NCBI RefSeq assembly: GCF_025642155.1
Contig: NZ_CP106798.1
Span: forward strand, 7,750,001 to 7,814,000
Source of the DNA: Streptomyces sp. HUAS 15-9
GTDB lineage: Bacteria; Actinomycetota; Actinomycetes; Streptomycetales; Streptomycetaceae
Length of the DNA: 64,000 nt
Direction of reading: 5' to 3'
A program made the position numbers and the translations under genes. The notes under the pieces are model-generated. The model saw nothing but the letters and a program-made list of their open reading frames with translations. It ran no database searches and had not been told where the DNA came from. Below, piece after piece: positions 38,203-47,006 of the stretch. How positions within the stretch are numbered: the stretch's first letter is position 1; every line of letters starts with the position of its first letter.

Positions 38203-39167
38203 GCGCCCTCGGCCGCAGCGGCGTCGAGGTCAGCGCGCTGGCCTTCGGTGCCGCCGGGATCGGCAACCTGTACACCGAGGTCGGCGAGGGGCAGGCGCAC
38301 GAGGCGGTGGCCGCCGCCTGGCAGCGCGGCATCCGCTACTTCGACACCGCCCCGCACTACGGCCTCGGCCTGTCCGAACGACGACTGGGCGCGGCCCTTC
38401 GGAACTTCCCCCGGGCGCAGTACACGGTCTCCACGAAGGTCGGCCGCCGCCTGGAACCCGCGGACCTGCCCGGCGACGACCTGGCCAACGGCTTCGCCGT
38501 GCCCGCCACATGGCGCCGCGTGTGGGACTTCAGCGCCGACGGCATCCGCCGCACCCTGGAGGCCAGTCTGGAACGGCTCGGCCTCGACCGGGTGGACGTC
38601 GCCTACCTCCACGACCCCGACGACCACGCCGAACAGGCCTTCCGCGAGGGATACCCGGCCCTGGCGAAACTCCGGGGCGAGGGCGTGGTCGGCGCGATCG
38701 GCGCGGGCATGAACCAGACCGCGATGCTCACCCGCTTCGTCCGCGAGACCGACGTCGACGTGGTGCTGTGCGCCGGCCGCTACACCCTCCTCGACCACAG
38801 CGCGCTCACCGACCTGCTCCCGGCCGCCCGCGAACGCGGCACGTCGGTCGTCATCGGCGGCGCCTTCAACTCCGGCCTGCTGGCGGATCCACGGTCGGGA
38901 GCGACGTACGACTACGAGGCGGCGCCGCAGGAACTGCTGGACCGCGCCCTACGCCTCAAGACGATCGCCGAGCACCACGGCACCACCCTGCGTGCCGTCG
39001 CCCTCGCCTTCTGCGCCGCGCACCTGGCGATCGCGAGCGTCCTGGTCGGGGCCCGCTCGGCGTCCGAAGTCCACGACTGCGCCGACCAGTTCGAGGCCAC
39101 GGTCCCGGAGGCTTGCTGGCGGGACCTCCGACAGGCGGGCCTTCTGCCGAGCGAGGAGCTGTCATGA
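38199..39167 (+). CDS. Aldo-keto reductase, probable L-fucose (6-deoxy-sugar) dehydrogenase
   Basis: 322 residues; the start overlaps the SDR stop (ATGA at 38199). AKR barrel with ALAFGAAGIGNLY, FDTAPHYGLGLSERRLG (catalytic Asp and Tyr), VSTKVGR (Lys) and VAYLHDPDD (His). Residues near the C-terminus (IASVLVGARSASEVHDCADQF) bind the cofactor. It resembles D-threo-aldose/L-fucose 1-dehydrogenases, which oxidise the sugar to its lactone with NAD(P)+. Confidence 0.88.
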   Translation: MSALGRSGVEVSALAFGAAGIGNLYTEVGEGQAHEAVAAAWQRGIRYFDTAPHYGLGLSERRLGAALRNFPRAQYTVSTKVGRRLEPADLPGDDLANGFAVPATWRRVWDFSADGIRRTLEASLERLGLDRVDVAYLHDPDDHAEQAFREGYPALAKLRGEGVVGAIGAGMNQTAMLTRFVRETDVDVVLCAGRYTLLDHSALTDLLPAARERGTSVVIGGAFNSGLLADPRSGATYDYEAAPQELLDRALRLKTIAEHHGTTLRAVALAFCAAHLAIASVLVGARSASEVHDCADQFEATVPEACWRDLRQAGLLPSEELS

Positions 39168-39478
39168 GAGTCGCCCTGCACACGAAGGTCCGCGCGGATC
39201 GCGTGGCCGCGTACGAGGCCGCTCATCGTGAGGTTCCGGTCGAGCTCACGGATGCCATCCGGGCCGCCGGGGCCACGTCCTGGACGATCTGGCGCAGCCG
39301 TACCGATCTCTTCCACCTCCTGGAGTGCGAGGACTACGGCCGCCTCCTCGCCGAACTGGAGAAGCTGCCGGTGAATGTCACCTGGCAGATGCGGATGGCC
39401 GAACTACTCGACGTCGTGCACGACTACTCCGCCGACGGCGCGGGCGCCGGCCTGCCCGTCGTGTGGGAGCTGCCGTGA
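39164..39478 (+). CDS. L-rhamnose/L-fucose mutarotase-type protein
   Basis: 104 residues, overlapping the AKR gene by four bases. It shows the RhaM/FucU-like ferredoxin fold pattern: MRVALHTKVRADRVAAYEAAHREVP (with the conserved His in AHREVP), SWTIWRSRTDLFHLLECEDY, and the C-terminal WQMRMAELLD. It interconverts anomers of the incoming 6-deoxy-sugar so the dehydrogenase receives the right form. Its presence argues that the operon takes free fucose or rhamnose. Confidence 0.88.
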   Translation: MRVALHTKVRADRVAAYEAAHREVPVELTDAIRAAGATSWTIWRSRTDLFHLLECEDYGRLLAELEKLPVNVTWQMRMAELLDVVHDYSADGAGAGLPVVWELP

Positions 39479-40314
39479 TCGTCGACGCCCACCACCACGT
39501 CTGGGACCTCTCGGTCCGCGACCAGGACTGGATCAGCGGTCCCGAACTGCGGCCGCTGCGCCGGAACTTCACTCTCGCCGAACTAGCACCGCAGGCGCGT
39601 GCGGCCGGAGTCGACCGCACGGTTCTGGTCCAGACGGTCACCGTGCCCGAGGAGACCCCCGAGTTCCTCGCCCTTGCCGAGGCGCACGAGCTCGTCGGCG
39701 CGGTCGTCGGGTGGACCGATCTGACCCGCCCCGATGTCGCCGACGAACTGGCCCGGCTGCGCGAACTCACCGGCGGCCGGTACCTGAAGGGCATCCGTCA
39801 CCAGGTCCAGGGCGAGTCTGACCCACAGTGGCTGTTTCGTTCGGACGTCCGCCGAGGGCTCGCCGCCGTGGCCGACGCGGGCCTGGTGTACGACCTCGTC
39901 GTACTGCCCCATCAGCTCCCCGCCTGCGCCGAGGCGGCCGCATGGCTGCCCGGGCTCACCTTCGTCCTCGACCACTTGGGCAAACCCCCCATCGCCTCGG
40001 GGGAGCCCGAGCCCTGGGCGACGGCAGTCCGTACCCTCGCCGCACTCCCCAACACGGTGGCCAAGCTCTCCGGCCTGGTCACCGAGGCCGACCACGCCTC
40101 CTGGGCGGTCGGCGACCTGCGCCCTTACACGGACGTGGCCCTGGAGGCCTTCGGCCCGCACCGCCTGATGTTCGGCTCGGACTGGCCGGTGTGCACACTG
40201 GCCGCCGGCTACGGCGAAGTGCTCATCGTCGCCGGGGAGTTGACCGCCGAGCTCAGCGAGCCGGAGCGCGCCGCCGTCCTCTCGGGCACCGCCACCCGTG
40301 TCTACCGCCTCTGA
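39475..40314 (+). CDS. Amidohydrolase-family sugar lactonase (L-fuconolactonase-like)
   Basis: 279 residues; its GTG overlaps the mutarotase stop. The metal-dependent amidohydrolase (TIM-barrel) fold begins VIVDAHHHVWDLSVRDQDWI, with the His pair, and ends RLMFGSDWPVCTLAAGYGE with the terminal Asp; a further block is FVLDHLGKPPI. It resembles L-fuconolactone and L-rhamnono-lactone hydrolases. It should hydrolyse the lactone formed by the AKR to L-fuconate, the substrate of the dehydratase. Last gene of the operon; its 3' end overlaps the convergent gene by 13 bp. Confidence 0.9.
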   Translation: MIVDAHHHVWDLSVRDQDWISGPELRPLRRNFTLAELAPQARAAGVDRTVLVQTVTVPEETPEFLALAEAHELVGAVVGWTDLTRPDVADELARLRELTGGRYLKGIRHQVQGESDPQWLFRSDVRRGLAAVADAGLVYDLVVLPHQLPACAEAAAWLPGLTFVLDHLGKPPIASGEPEPWATAVRTLAALPNTVAKLSGLVTEADHASWAVGDLRPYTDVALEAFGPHRLMFGSDWPVCTLAAGYGEVLIVAGELTAELSEPERAAVLSGTATRVYRL

Positions 40315-41723
40315 ACAGTCTCGGCGAGCCGCGTCGGCGGCAGATACTCCCGCACAAACGTCCGCTCCCAGCACGCGCCCGTCTCCCGCAGCTCCCGCCA
40401 GGTCGTGTAGCGGTAGCGGAAGAGACGGGCGCGGATGTAGCGGGGCGGCTCGTCGGGCGGGAACGGCGAGCCACGCAGCAGCTTCAGCGTGTCCCGGTCG
40501 TTCTCCAGCAGCCGCTCCACCAGGCCGCCGAACCAGGACCCGGCGTACGCGGGCGAGAGCGCGGCGAACCACATCAGCCAGTCCAGCCGCAGATGGTACG
40601 GCGCGAACTGGCGCGGCCAGCGCCGTGGATCACCCGGCTTGCCCTTGAACTCGTACTCCCGCCAGCGCGCGTCCTCGTGCGGGACGTCGTCGAGCGTGCC
40701 CTCCACCACCACCTCGTAGCGGATACGGCTGACGCTGCCGAACGCGCCGTAGGTGTTCACCAGGTGCAGCGGGTCGAAGGAGCGGTTCATGACCTGGCGG
40801 CGGGAGATCATGTTCGTCACCGGGCGGTAGCTGAGCCAGACGATGAGCGCGGCCACGGCGAGGACCACGATCTCGTACCAGAGCGGCGCCGGCGGCACGG
40901 ACGGCGCGGCGGCGGGGATCCGCAGCGCCGACAGGGCCAGCACGATCGTGATCCAGTTCAGCCAGGAGAAGTTGCCGGACAGCACGAGCCACAGCTGGGT
41001 GACGATCATCAGGGACGCGGCGGCCGTCGCGATCGGCTGCGGGGTGAACAGCAGGACCGGCACCACGAGCTGGGTGAAGTGGTTGGCGGCCACCTCGACG
41101 CGGTGCAACGGCTGCGGCAGATGGTGGAAGAACCAGCTCAGCGGGCCCGGCATCGGCTGGGTCTCGTGGTGGTAGTAGAGGCAGGTCAGCTTCCGCCAGC
41201 AGGCGTCGCCGCGCATCTTGATCAGACCGGCGCCGAACTCGACGCGGAACAGGATCCAGCGCAGCAGGAACAGCACCACGACCGGCGGCGCCACCTCGTC
41301 GTTGCCCACGAAGGCGCCGAGGAAGCCCACCTCCAGGAGCAGCGACTCCCAGCCGAACGCGTACCAGGTCTGGCCGACGTTGACGACCGACAGATACAGC
41401 GCCCAGGGCACCAGCCACAGCACCAGCCCGCCCCACAGGGGCAGTTGTGAGTCCAGGCCCGCGAGCAGCGCCGCCGACACGGCGCAGCCCGCCCAGCAGC
41501 AGCCCGCGAACATCCGGTCCGAGTAGTGGAGGTGGAACAGGCTGGGCGCGTCCCGGAACCGTACCCGGCGCAGAAAGTGGGGGATCGGCAGCATGCCCCG
41601 CTCGCCCAGCAGGGCGCGGAACTGCAGGGCCGCGGTCAGGAACGCGACGAGATACACGCCGGCCAGAGCCCGCTGGAAGATCAGTCGGCTCCACCAGTAC
41701 TCGGGTGCGGTGAACCAGTCCAC
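40302..41723 (-). CDS. Lipase maturation factor family membrane protein
   Basis: 473 residues from a GTG at 41723 (AGGAGC about ten bases upstream), beginning MDWFTAPEYWWSRLIFQRALAGVYLVAFLTAALQF. At least six membrane helices occupy residues 15-310, and the C-terminal hydrophilic part carries RYEVVVEGTLDD and FAPYHLRLDWLMWFAALSP, as in LMF1-like proteins, which assist secreted lipase folding in vertebrates. The bacterial role is unknown. The signature GWESLLLEVGFLG followed by RWILFRVEFGAGLIKMRGD is typical. It is divergent from the DUF6777 gene. Confidence 0.85.
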   Translation of the reverse strand: MDWFTAPEYWWSRLIFQRALAGVYLVAFLTAALQFRALLGERGMLPIPHFLRRVRFRDAPSLFHLHYSDRMFAGCCWAGCAVSAALLAGLDSQLPLWGGLVLWLVPWALYLSVVNVGQTWYAFGWESLLLEVGFLGAFVGNDEVAPPVVVLFLLRWILFRVEFGAGLIKMRGDACWRKLTCLYYHHETQPMPGPLSWFFHHLPQPLHRVEVAANHFTQLVVPVLLFTPQPIATAAASLMIVTQLWLVLSGNFSWLNWITIVLALSALRIPAAAPSVPPAPLWYEIVVLAVAALIVWLSYRPVTNMISRRQVMNRSFDPLHLVNTYGAFGSVSRIRYEVVVEGTLDDVPHEDARWREYEFKGKPGDPRRWPRQFAPYHLRLDWLMWFAALSPAYAGSWFGGLVERLLENDRDTLKLLRGSPFPPDEPPRYIRARLFRYRYTTWRELRETGACWERTFVREYLPPTRLAETVQRR

Positions 41724-41832
41724 GGCCGTGCGCTCCTGCCTCCATTGTGGCGCCGCGAGCACGGCGCGCCCCACGTGCTCGTCACTGTGCGTACCGCACC
41801 GCTCCACTTGCGTGACCCAAGCGAGTGAAGCA

Positions 41833-41853
41833 GACAATAGTGCACGAATTGTC
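41833..41853. promoter_or_regulatory. 21-bp palindrome before the DUF6777 gene
   Basis: GACAAT (41833-41838) and ATTGTC (41848-41853) are perfect inverted arms, and the 9-bp spacer AGTGCACGA itself contains the palindrome GTGCAC. It lies in the 149-bp divergent region between the lipase-maturation gene and the DUF6777 gene and looks like a dimer operator. The regulator is unknown. Confidence 0.55.
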
Positions 41854-41872
41854 CCGGCTGATGTGGGAGAAC

Positions 41873-43156
41873 GTGGTGCGGATACCCACCGGAACTGCCG
41901 TCATGGCCCCTCTGGCCTGTCTGCTCGCGGCGGCGCTCCTCGTCGTCGGATGCGCCCGCGATGGCATCAGGGTCACCGGTCCGAGCGGCGAGGTCTTCCT
42001 CCAGCCGGTCGCGGTCCAGGGACCCGACCCCTTCACCGGATCCACGGCGACCGGCGGCCCGGACTCCGCGGACCAGTTCACCCGGGCGGCGCAGTCGGGC
42101 GGCCGCATCGGGAACATCTCCGTGACCGGGAGCGGGGTGCGGTCCGTCTCCGGCGGTACGCCCGGCCTGTACGGCGGCACCGCACGGGTCGGCAGCTGCG
42201 ACGTCGAGCGGCAGATCGGGTATCTGGCCGCCGACCCGGCCAGGGGCAGCGCGTTCGCCCGGGCCGAGGGCATCACCCGGAAGGCGGTACCCGGATATCT
42301 GCGCGGTCTGACGCCGGTCGTGCTGCGCGCGGACACCCGGGTCACCAATCACGGGTTCCGGGACGGGCGGGCGGCCGGATTCCAGTCCGTCCTGCAGGCC
42401 GGCACCGCCGTGCTGGTCGACGACCGCGGTGTGCCGCGCGTGCGCTGCGCCTGCGGCAACCCGCTGAAGCCGCCCACGGCGACGCACAGTGGCTCCGGCA
42501 TCGGCGGGCATGTCTGGTCGGGCTACCGGCCCGGCGAGGTTATCGAGGTGACGCCGGCACCGCACGCCGTCACCAGCATCACGATCATCGACCTCGGGTC
42601 CCACGCCTGGATCGAACGCCCGATCGGCCACGACGTCCAGCACGACCACGTCGTACACCCTCCGGTGAGCGCGACACAGCCGTCGCGCACCCAGCGGCCG
42701 AAGCCGCACGAGCACGAGAACCGTCCCAGTGCCTCCCCCGGTGAGAGCGGCAGGGCGCCGGTGACCGCCCCCTCCGCGGTCCCGTCCGGCTGTGCCACCC
42801 CGACGTCCACGCGCCGCCCGGACTCCGGCGGCGCCTCGGCCCCGGTCGCCGCGGACGTCGGTGGCACCGTGGCCCCGGTACGGCCGCAGGCGCCGGGCTG
42901 CGCCACGAGGACGCCGACCGCGACCGTCCCCGGCACCCAGCAGGCTCCCGTCGGCGGCAGGCCCACCCCCGGCATCGCCAAGCCCTCCACGGACTCCACC
43001 CGGTCCGCGGCCTCCCCGGACACCGCCGACGAGACCGGCCCCGGGACCGTCCCGGACGTCCCCGACCTGTCCGACGGCGGCGGGCTCGTCCCCGACGACG
43101 GTACGACCGTCACCGGCAGCATCTTCGACAGCCCCACCGGCGTCGTCGGCGGCTGA
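41873..43156 (+). CDS. DUF6777 domain lipoprotein
   Basis: 427 residues from a GTG at 41873 with GGGAG about five bases upstream (an alternative GTG is at 41876; a frame to 41825 would include the upstream palindrome). A lipoprotein signal ends in the lipobox LLVVGC. The conserved domain runs from GEVFLQPVAVQGPDPFTGS to WIERPIG, with GGTPGLYGGT, SCDVERQIGYLAADP, RGLTPVVLRADTRVTNHG and DDRGVPRVRCACGNPL, the DUF6777 pattern. The remaining ~170 residues are a Pro/Thr/Ser-rich disordered tail. Function unknown; probably an exported cell-surface protein. Confidence 0.8.
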   Translation: MVRIPTGTAVMAPLACLLAAALLVVGCARDGIRVTGPSGEVFLQPVAVQGPDPFTGSTATGGPDSADQFTRAAQSGGRIGNISVTGSGVRSVSGGTPGLYGGTARVGSCDVERQIGYLAADPARGSAFARAEGITRKAVPGYLRGLTPVVLRADTRVTNHGFRDGRAAGFQSVLQAGTAVLVDDRGVPRVRCACGNPLKPPTATHSGSGIGGHVWSGYRPGEVIEVTPAPHAVTSITIIDLGSHAWIERPIGHDVQHDHVVHPPVSATQPSRTQRPKPHEHENRPSASPGESGRAPVTAPSAVPSGCATPTSTRRPDSGGASAPVAADVGGTVAPVRPQAPGCATRTPTATVPGTQQAPVGGRPTPGIAKPSTDSTRSAASPDTADETGPGTVPDVPDLSDGGGLVPDDGTTVTGSIFDSPTGVVGG

Positions 43157-43215
43157 GCCCCACCGTGTCCTCGATCCCGGTCGAAGAATCGGACGAATCC
43201 TGGCAAGGTGGCCCC

Positions 43216-45303
43216 ATGGCTGATCAGGGGGCGACGGCCCTGTCAGTCCCGGACGACTGGCCCGCCCACCCGGATCCGATTCTCGCGCTCAACCGCATGG
43301 GCTCGTTCGACTGGGACCTGGACAACGGCCTCTTCCACATGGACGCCCAGGCCCACGAGGTGTTCGACATCCTCCCCGAGGAGTACGACGGACGCCCCGA
43401 GAGCCTGTCGCTCCGCGTGCCCCAGCCGGAGGGCAGCCGACTGGACGCCGTGGTCTCCCGGGCCATCAAGGACGGCAGCGAGAACTACGGCGCCTACTTC
43501 CGCATCCGCTGCCGCGACGGCACGCTGCGCTGGACCCACACCCAGGGCTACATCCGGCGGGACGAGACGGGCCGGCCGCGCCGGGTCATCGGCATCGTCC
43601 GGGACGCCACGCAGGAACTGCAGGACAGTGAGGCCCGCAGTCTGCGGGCGGCCCAGGACGAGGCGGTCCGCAGACAGACCAACGTCGTGCAGGTCATCAC
43701 GGCGGCCCTCTCGCACGCCCACAGCGTCCAGGACGTCATCGACGTCCTCAAGGACACCCACGGTGTACGGCACCTGGGCGCGGCCAGTCTGGTCATGGGC
43801 CTGGTGGAGGCCGGGCGGATCCGGCTGGTGGCCGAGGGCCCCGAGGGCAGCTTCGTCCCCGGCACCCGGGTCACCCGGATCGACGAGCCCTACCCGATGA
43901 GCGAGGTCGTACGGACCCTCAGCCCGCGCTTCATCGAGTCCCGCGAGGAGTTCGCCCAGGGGTACCCGATCCTGTGGCCGCACATCACCGACCTGAACAT
44001 CACCTCGGCCGCCTATCTGCCGCTCATCGCCCAGGGCCGCCCGATCGGCGCCATGGGCCTGCTCTACAACGACCGGCAGGGCTTCCCCGACGAGGAGCGC
44101 ACCGTCATCGTCGCGCTCGGCAGCAGCATCGCGCAGAGCCTGCAGCGGGCCATGCTCTACGAGCAGGAGAAGGACCTCGCCCAGGGCCTGCAGCAGGCGA
44201 TGCTGCCGCGCACCATCCCCAGCGTGCCCGGCGGCGACGTTGCCGTCCGCTACCGCTCGGCCTCAGCCGGAGGCTCCCTCGGCCGGGACATCGGCGGCGA
44301 CTGGTACGACCTCATCCCGCTGCCGAGCGGCCGGGTCGGGGCCGTCATCGGCGACGTCCAGGGGCACGACACGCACGCGGCGGCCGTCATGGGCCAACTG
44401 CGCATCGTGCTGCGCGCCTACGCCGCCGAGGGCCACACCCCGGCCACCGTGATGGCCCGTGCCTCCGTCTTCCTGCACGAACTCGACACCGACCGCTTCG
44501 CCACCTGCCTGTACGCGGAGGCCGACCTGTCCACCGGCGTGGTCCAGGTGGTCCGCGCCGGTCATATCGACCCGCTGGTGCGGCGGACGGACGGCAGCTG
44601 CCACCGGGTCTCGGTGGAGGGCGGGCTGCCGCTCGGTCTTTCCGCCGAGTTCGGCCGGCTGGAGTACCCGGTCTCCACCCTCGAACTCGACCCCGGCCAG
44701 ACCCTGCTGCTGTGCACCGACGGACTCGTCGAGCAGCCCGGCGCCGACCTGGACGACGGCGTTCGGACCCTCACCTCGCTGATCGCCACGGGCCCGGACG
44801 ACGTACGCAGCCTCGCCAACCGGCTCATCCAGGTGGCCGAGGCGCGCGGCGGCGACGACGACGTGGCCCTGCTTCTGCTGCGCCGCCGGGTCCTGGACAG
44901 CGTGCGGACCCCCGCCCGGCTCCAGCAGCACGTGGCCCCCGGTGACCCCGAGGCGCTGACACTGGCCCGGCACATGATCCGCGCCGCGGTCCGCGCCTGG
45001 GGCGCGGGCGACCGCGCCGACGACATCGAACTGGTCGCCGACGAGCTGATCACCAACGCCCTGATGCACACGGAGGGCTCCGCGGTGGTCACCCTCAGAG
45101 TCCTCACCGGCAGCGACCGACGCCTGCGCGTGGAGGTCGAGGACACCTCCAGCGCCCTGCCACGCCGCCGCGAGGCGGGGGAGTCGGGGGTCTCCGGGCG
45201 CGGGCTGCTGCTCGTGGACATGCTCACAGACGTGTGGGGCGTGGAGGCACGGGGCGGCGGCAAATGCGTGTGGTGCGAGTTCCTGGCACCGGAGCGCGGC
45301 TGA
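43216..45303 (+). CDS. SpoIIE-type serine phosphatase with PAS, GAF and HATPase domains
   Basis: 695 residues from the ATG at 43216 (AAGG upstream). Domain order: PAS (about 20-130, ALNRMGSFDWDLDNGLFHMD, then YFRIRCRDGTLRWTHTQGYI), GAF (about 150-310, ending DEERTVIVALGSSIAQSLQRA), PP2C/SpoIIE phosphatase (about 330-550; GRDIGGDWYDLIPLPSGR and VIGDVQGHDTHAAAVM carry the metal-binding Asp residues), and a C-terminal histidine-kinase-like ATPase (about 575-690; VADELITNALMHTEG is the N box). The set would read a signal, dephosphorylate an anti-anti-sigma factor and/or phosphorylate it via the last domain, controlling an alternative sigma factor. No partner adjoins it. Confidence 0.93.
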   Translation: MADQGATALSVPDDWPAHPDPILALNRMGSFDWDLDNGLFHMDAQAHEVFDILPEEYDGRPESLSLRVPQPEGSRLDAVVSRAIKDGSENYGAYFRIRCRDGTLRWTHTQGYIRRDETGRPRRVIGIVRDATQELQDSEARSLRAAQDEAVRRQTNVVQVITAALSHAHSVQDVIDVLKDTHGVRHLGAASLVMGLVEAGRIRLVAEGPEGSFVPGTRVTRIDEPYPMSEVVRTLSPRFIESREEFAQGYPILWPHITDLNITSAAYLPLIAQGRPIGAMGLLYNDRQGFPDEERTVIVALGSSIAQSLQRAMLYEQEKDLAQGLQQAMLPRTIPSVPGGDVAVRYRSASAGGSLGRDIGGDWYDLIPLPSGRVGAVIGDVQGHDTHAAAVMGQLRIVLRAYAAEGHTPATVMARASVFLHELDTDRFATCLYAEADLSTGVVQVVRAGHIDPLVRRTDGSCHRVSVEGGLPLGLSAEFGRLEYPVSTLELDPGQTLLLCTDGLVEQPGADLDDGVRTLTSLIATGPDDVRSLANRLIQVAEARGGDDDVALLLLRRRVLDSVRTPARLQQHVAPGDPEALTLARHMIRAAVRAWGAGDRADDIELVADELITNALMHTEGSAVVTLRVLTGSDRRLRVEVEDTSSALPRRREAGESGVSGRGLLLVDMLTDVWGVEARGGGKCVWCEFLAPERG

Positions 45304-45334
45304 CCGGGGCGGCTTCGGATGGCACCCTGGAGCC

Positions 45335-46198
45335 ATGCCGGAACTCCCCGAGGTGGAAGCGCTCAAGGACTTTCTGGCCGGGCAGCTGGTCGGGCACGAG
45401 GTCGTGCGGGTGCTGCCGGTCGCGGTCAGCGTGTTGAAGACGTACGACCCTCCGGTCGGCGCGTTCGAGGGCAGCGAGATCACCGCCGTGCGCCGGTACG
45501 GCAAGTTCCTCGACATCGAAGGGGACAAGGGCCTGCACTTCGTGACGCACCTGGCCCGCGCGGGCTGGCTGCAGTGGAAGGACCGGCTGCCCGACGGCCC
45601 GCCGCGCCCCGGAAAGGGCCCGCTGGCCCTGCGGGTCGCCCTGGAGACCGGTGCGGGCTTCGACCTCACCGAGGCCGGCACGCAAAAGCGCCTCGCGGTG
45701 TACGTCGTACGGGACCCGCAGGAGGTGCCCGGCGTGGCCCGCCTCGGTCCCGACCCGCTCGCCGACGACTTCGACGAGGCCCGCCTCGCCGCCCTGCTGA
45801 AGGACGAGCGGCGGCAGCTGAAGGGCGCCCTGCGCGACCAGAGCCTGATCGCGGGAGTCGGCAACGCCTACAGCGACGAGATCCTGCACGCGGCGAAGAT
45901 GTCCCCGTTCAAGCTCGCCGCGTCCCTGACCCCGGAGGAGACCCGGCGACTCCACGAGGCGCTGCGCGGCACGCTTGCCGAGGCGGTCGAGCGTTCCCGG
46001 GGGCTGGCCGCCGGGAGGCTCAAGTCGGAGAAGAAGAGCGGCCTGCGCGTTCACGGCCGCACCGGTGAGCCCTGCCCGGTCTGCGGCGACACCATCCGTG
46101 AGGTCTCCTTCAGCGACTCCTCGCTCCAGTACTGCCCCACCTGCCAGACGGGCGGCAAGCCCCTGGCGGACCGCAGGATGTCCCGACTGCTGAAGTGA
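45335..46198 (+). CDS. Fpg/Nei-family DNA glycosylase
   Basis: 287 residues. The catalytic N-terminal Pro2 (MPELPEVEALKDFL) and Glu3 are intact, with Lys57 in RRYGKFLDI the conserved beta-elimination lysine. The helix-two-turns-helix segment is DQSLIAGVGNAYSDEILHAAKMSP. The C-terminal zinc finger uses C247, C250, C267 and C270 (CPVCG and CPTCQ). It removes oxidised bases. The final ~20 residues after the finger differ from typical MutM, so the substrate preference (8-oxoG or Nei-type pyrimidines) is not determined. Converges on the anti-sigma gene with a 7-bp gap. Confidence 0.92.
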   Translation: MPELPEVEALKDFLAGQLVGHEVVRVLPVAVSVLKTYDPPVGAFEGSEITAVRRYGKFLDIEGDKGLHFVTHLARAGWLQWKDRLPDGPPRPGKGPLALRVALETGAGFDLTEAGTQKRLAVYVVRDPQEVPGVARLGPDPLADDFDEARLAALLKDERRQLKGALRDQSLIAGVGNAYSDEILHAAKMSPFKLAASLTPEETRRLHEALRGTLAEAVERSRGLAAGRLKSEKKSGLRVHGRTGEPCPVCGDTIREVSFSDSSLQYCPTCQTGGKPLADRRMSRLLK

Positions 46199-46205
46199 GC
46201 CCGCC

Positions 46206-46865
46206 TCACCCCTGTCGGGGCTCGATGGTCAGCAGACGCTCCCCGGTCGCGCTGCGCACCTCGTACCGGGCGATCTCTTCGGGATGCATCGCGGAGCCGC
46301 CGCGCATGGTGTTCGTCCCGGTGCCGTCGCCGCTCTCGCGCCAGCTGGTCACGATCTCCTCCGAGCCGTCGTGGCCGACGGCGACGAGGCTGCAGGAGAG
46401 CGTTCCCGTCGCGTCCTTCACCTTCAGTTCCAGCTGGCTGCCGAAGTCCGCGTCCGCGGTCCTGACCTGCGCCCACACGCCCGACTTCGCGTCGGTCGCC
46501 GCCGTGACCCGGACGGCCTGGCTGTCATGGCCGACGTAGGCGACGATCCCGGGACCGGCCACGGCGAACACCACCGAGGCGGCCAGGCCGTACAGAAAGC
46601 GCCGACGGCGCGCCCGGTGCCGTACGACCACCTCGCCGAGCAGGCGGTCCAGGAGCCGCGGGCCGGCCTGGGTCATGGGGTGCACGAAGCGCGGCGTGGC
46701 CCGCCGGTACAGCATCAACTGCCGTGTCGCAGGCCCGAATTCGGTCACGTGTGCCGCGCAGCGAGCGCACTCCATGAGGTGGTCCTCGAAGCGGAAGGCC
46801 TCCGCCTCGTCCAGCACGCCGAGCGCGTACGCGCCGACGTCGCGATGCCTTTCCAGGGACCTCAT
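46206..46865 (-). CDS. zf-HC2 anti-sigma factor, membrane-anchored
   Basis: 219 residues. The N-terminal anti-sigma zinc motif is H29-x3-C33-x2-C36 in FEDHLMECARCAAH. A single membrane segment lies at about 90-113 (LYGLAASVVFAVAGPGIVAYVG), followed by an extracytoplasmic domain of about 105 residues (LELKVKDATGTLSCSLVAVGHDGSEEIV). This is the normal topology for sensing outside the membrane. The probable partner is the ECF sigma gene 0.8 kb upstream on the same strand, although an unknown gene stands between them. Confidence 0.88.
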   Translation of the reverse strand: MRSLERHRDVGAYALGVLDEAEAFRFEDHLMECARCAAHVTEFGPATRQLMLYRRATPRFVHPMTQAGPRLLDRLLGEVVVRHRARRRRFLYGLAASVVFAVAGPGIVAYVGHDSQAVRVTAATDAKSGVWAQVRTADADFGSQLELKVKDATGTLSCSLVAVGHDGSEEIVTSWRESGDGTGTNTMRGGSAMHPEEIARYEVRSATGERLLTIEPRQG

Positions 46866-47006
46866 GCAGAATCCTCGTGCCGAAGGGTGTGGGTGGGGTT
46901 ACTCCTTGCTCCCACCCGTACGCACCAGACAGCCGAATCACTCAAGGCACCCACAGAATCGTAATCAAGGGATTCGGAGCGGCCGGGCCCGCGGATTGGT
47001 CCTGAA

